A stretch of 64,000 nucleotides of DNA from Golubevia sp. BC0850 (Eukaryota > Basidiomycota > Exobasidiomycetes > Golubeviales > Golubeviaceae): positions 930,001-994,000 of the forward strand of contig JAAVVG010000006.1 in NCBI GenBank assembly GCA_012976225.1. The letters are read 5' to 3'. Under the pieces are notes generated by a model, which did no database searches, had not been told where the DNA came from, and was given only the letters and a program-made list of their open reading frames with translations. A program made the position numbers and the translations under genes. Within the stretch, counting starts at the first letter, position 1. Every line of letters starts with the position of its first letter. Of the stretch, positions 63,911-64,000 are shown one piece after another.

Positions 63911-64000
63911 GATAGGTGAGATGATAGTTGATGGATAGGATGAGATGGAACAGAAGAGAAGAAGGACAAGAACTGGAAGAAGAAGAAGTTCTCTCTTCCT

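Overview
This is a gene-dense window from a fungal nuclear genome. Most genes carry several short GT-AG introns, mainly 50-130 nt, with pyrimidine-rich 3' ends and CTAAC/CTAAT-like branch sites. The architectures fit a basidiomycete: Zn2Cys6 regulators, a three-helix N-terminus on the P450, NAD-dependent GDH2, F-box/LRR-type genes and small secreted cysteine-rich proteins. The phylum is inferred from intron density and gene content; a placement near Pucciniomycotina is only a guess. There is no bacterial, plasmid, phage or CRISPR signal. All exon models below were made by eye, using reading frame, splice motifs and family resemblance.

Left part (1-5.6 kb): a short-chain dehydrogenase and an NmrA-like oxidoreductase share a 472-bp divergent promoter. 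They are followed by a Zn2Cys6 regulator whose first zinc-ligand codon reads TGA. 6.1-10.2 kb: the class III PI 3-kinase VPS34 in 11 exons. 11.1-12.9 kb: two putative small secreted proteins, one cysteine-rich with a TATA box. 13.6-19.4 kb: two decaying F-box/LRR-like genes flanking a glycolipid transfer protein.

Middle (19.9-37.2 kb), mostly minus strand: a cytochrome P450, complex I subunit NDUFS8, a Tvp38-type Golgi membrane protein, a Rad60/NIP45-type SUMO-like protein, mitoribosomal mS33 (plus), COX assembly factor COA1, an apparently intact F-box-like gene (plus) and nuclear poly(A) polymerase. Three nuclear genes for mitochondrial proteins lie within 9 kb. The first intron of the poly(A) polymerase gene is unusually long (743 nt) and holds two antisense small ORFs.

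Right part (37.9-64 kb): an alanine-rich coiled-coil protein, a 12-exon aquaglyceroporin, a universal-stress-domain protein, a 1914-residue low-complexity protein with one C-terminal GAF domain, Mediator subunit MED6, a second Zn2Cys6 regulator with an apparent late frame break, a 159-bp MITE-like element with 32-bp terminal inverted repeats, GDH2, and a secreted intradiol dioxygenase. Most genes are unrelated housekeeping functions packed with short intergenic spaces and several divergent promoter pairs. The least ordinary items are the TGA zinc-ligand codon, the antisense ORFs in the PAP intron, the MITE, the GAF giant and the secreted peptides. No multi-gene defence or novel catalytic system is evident.
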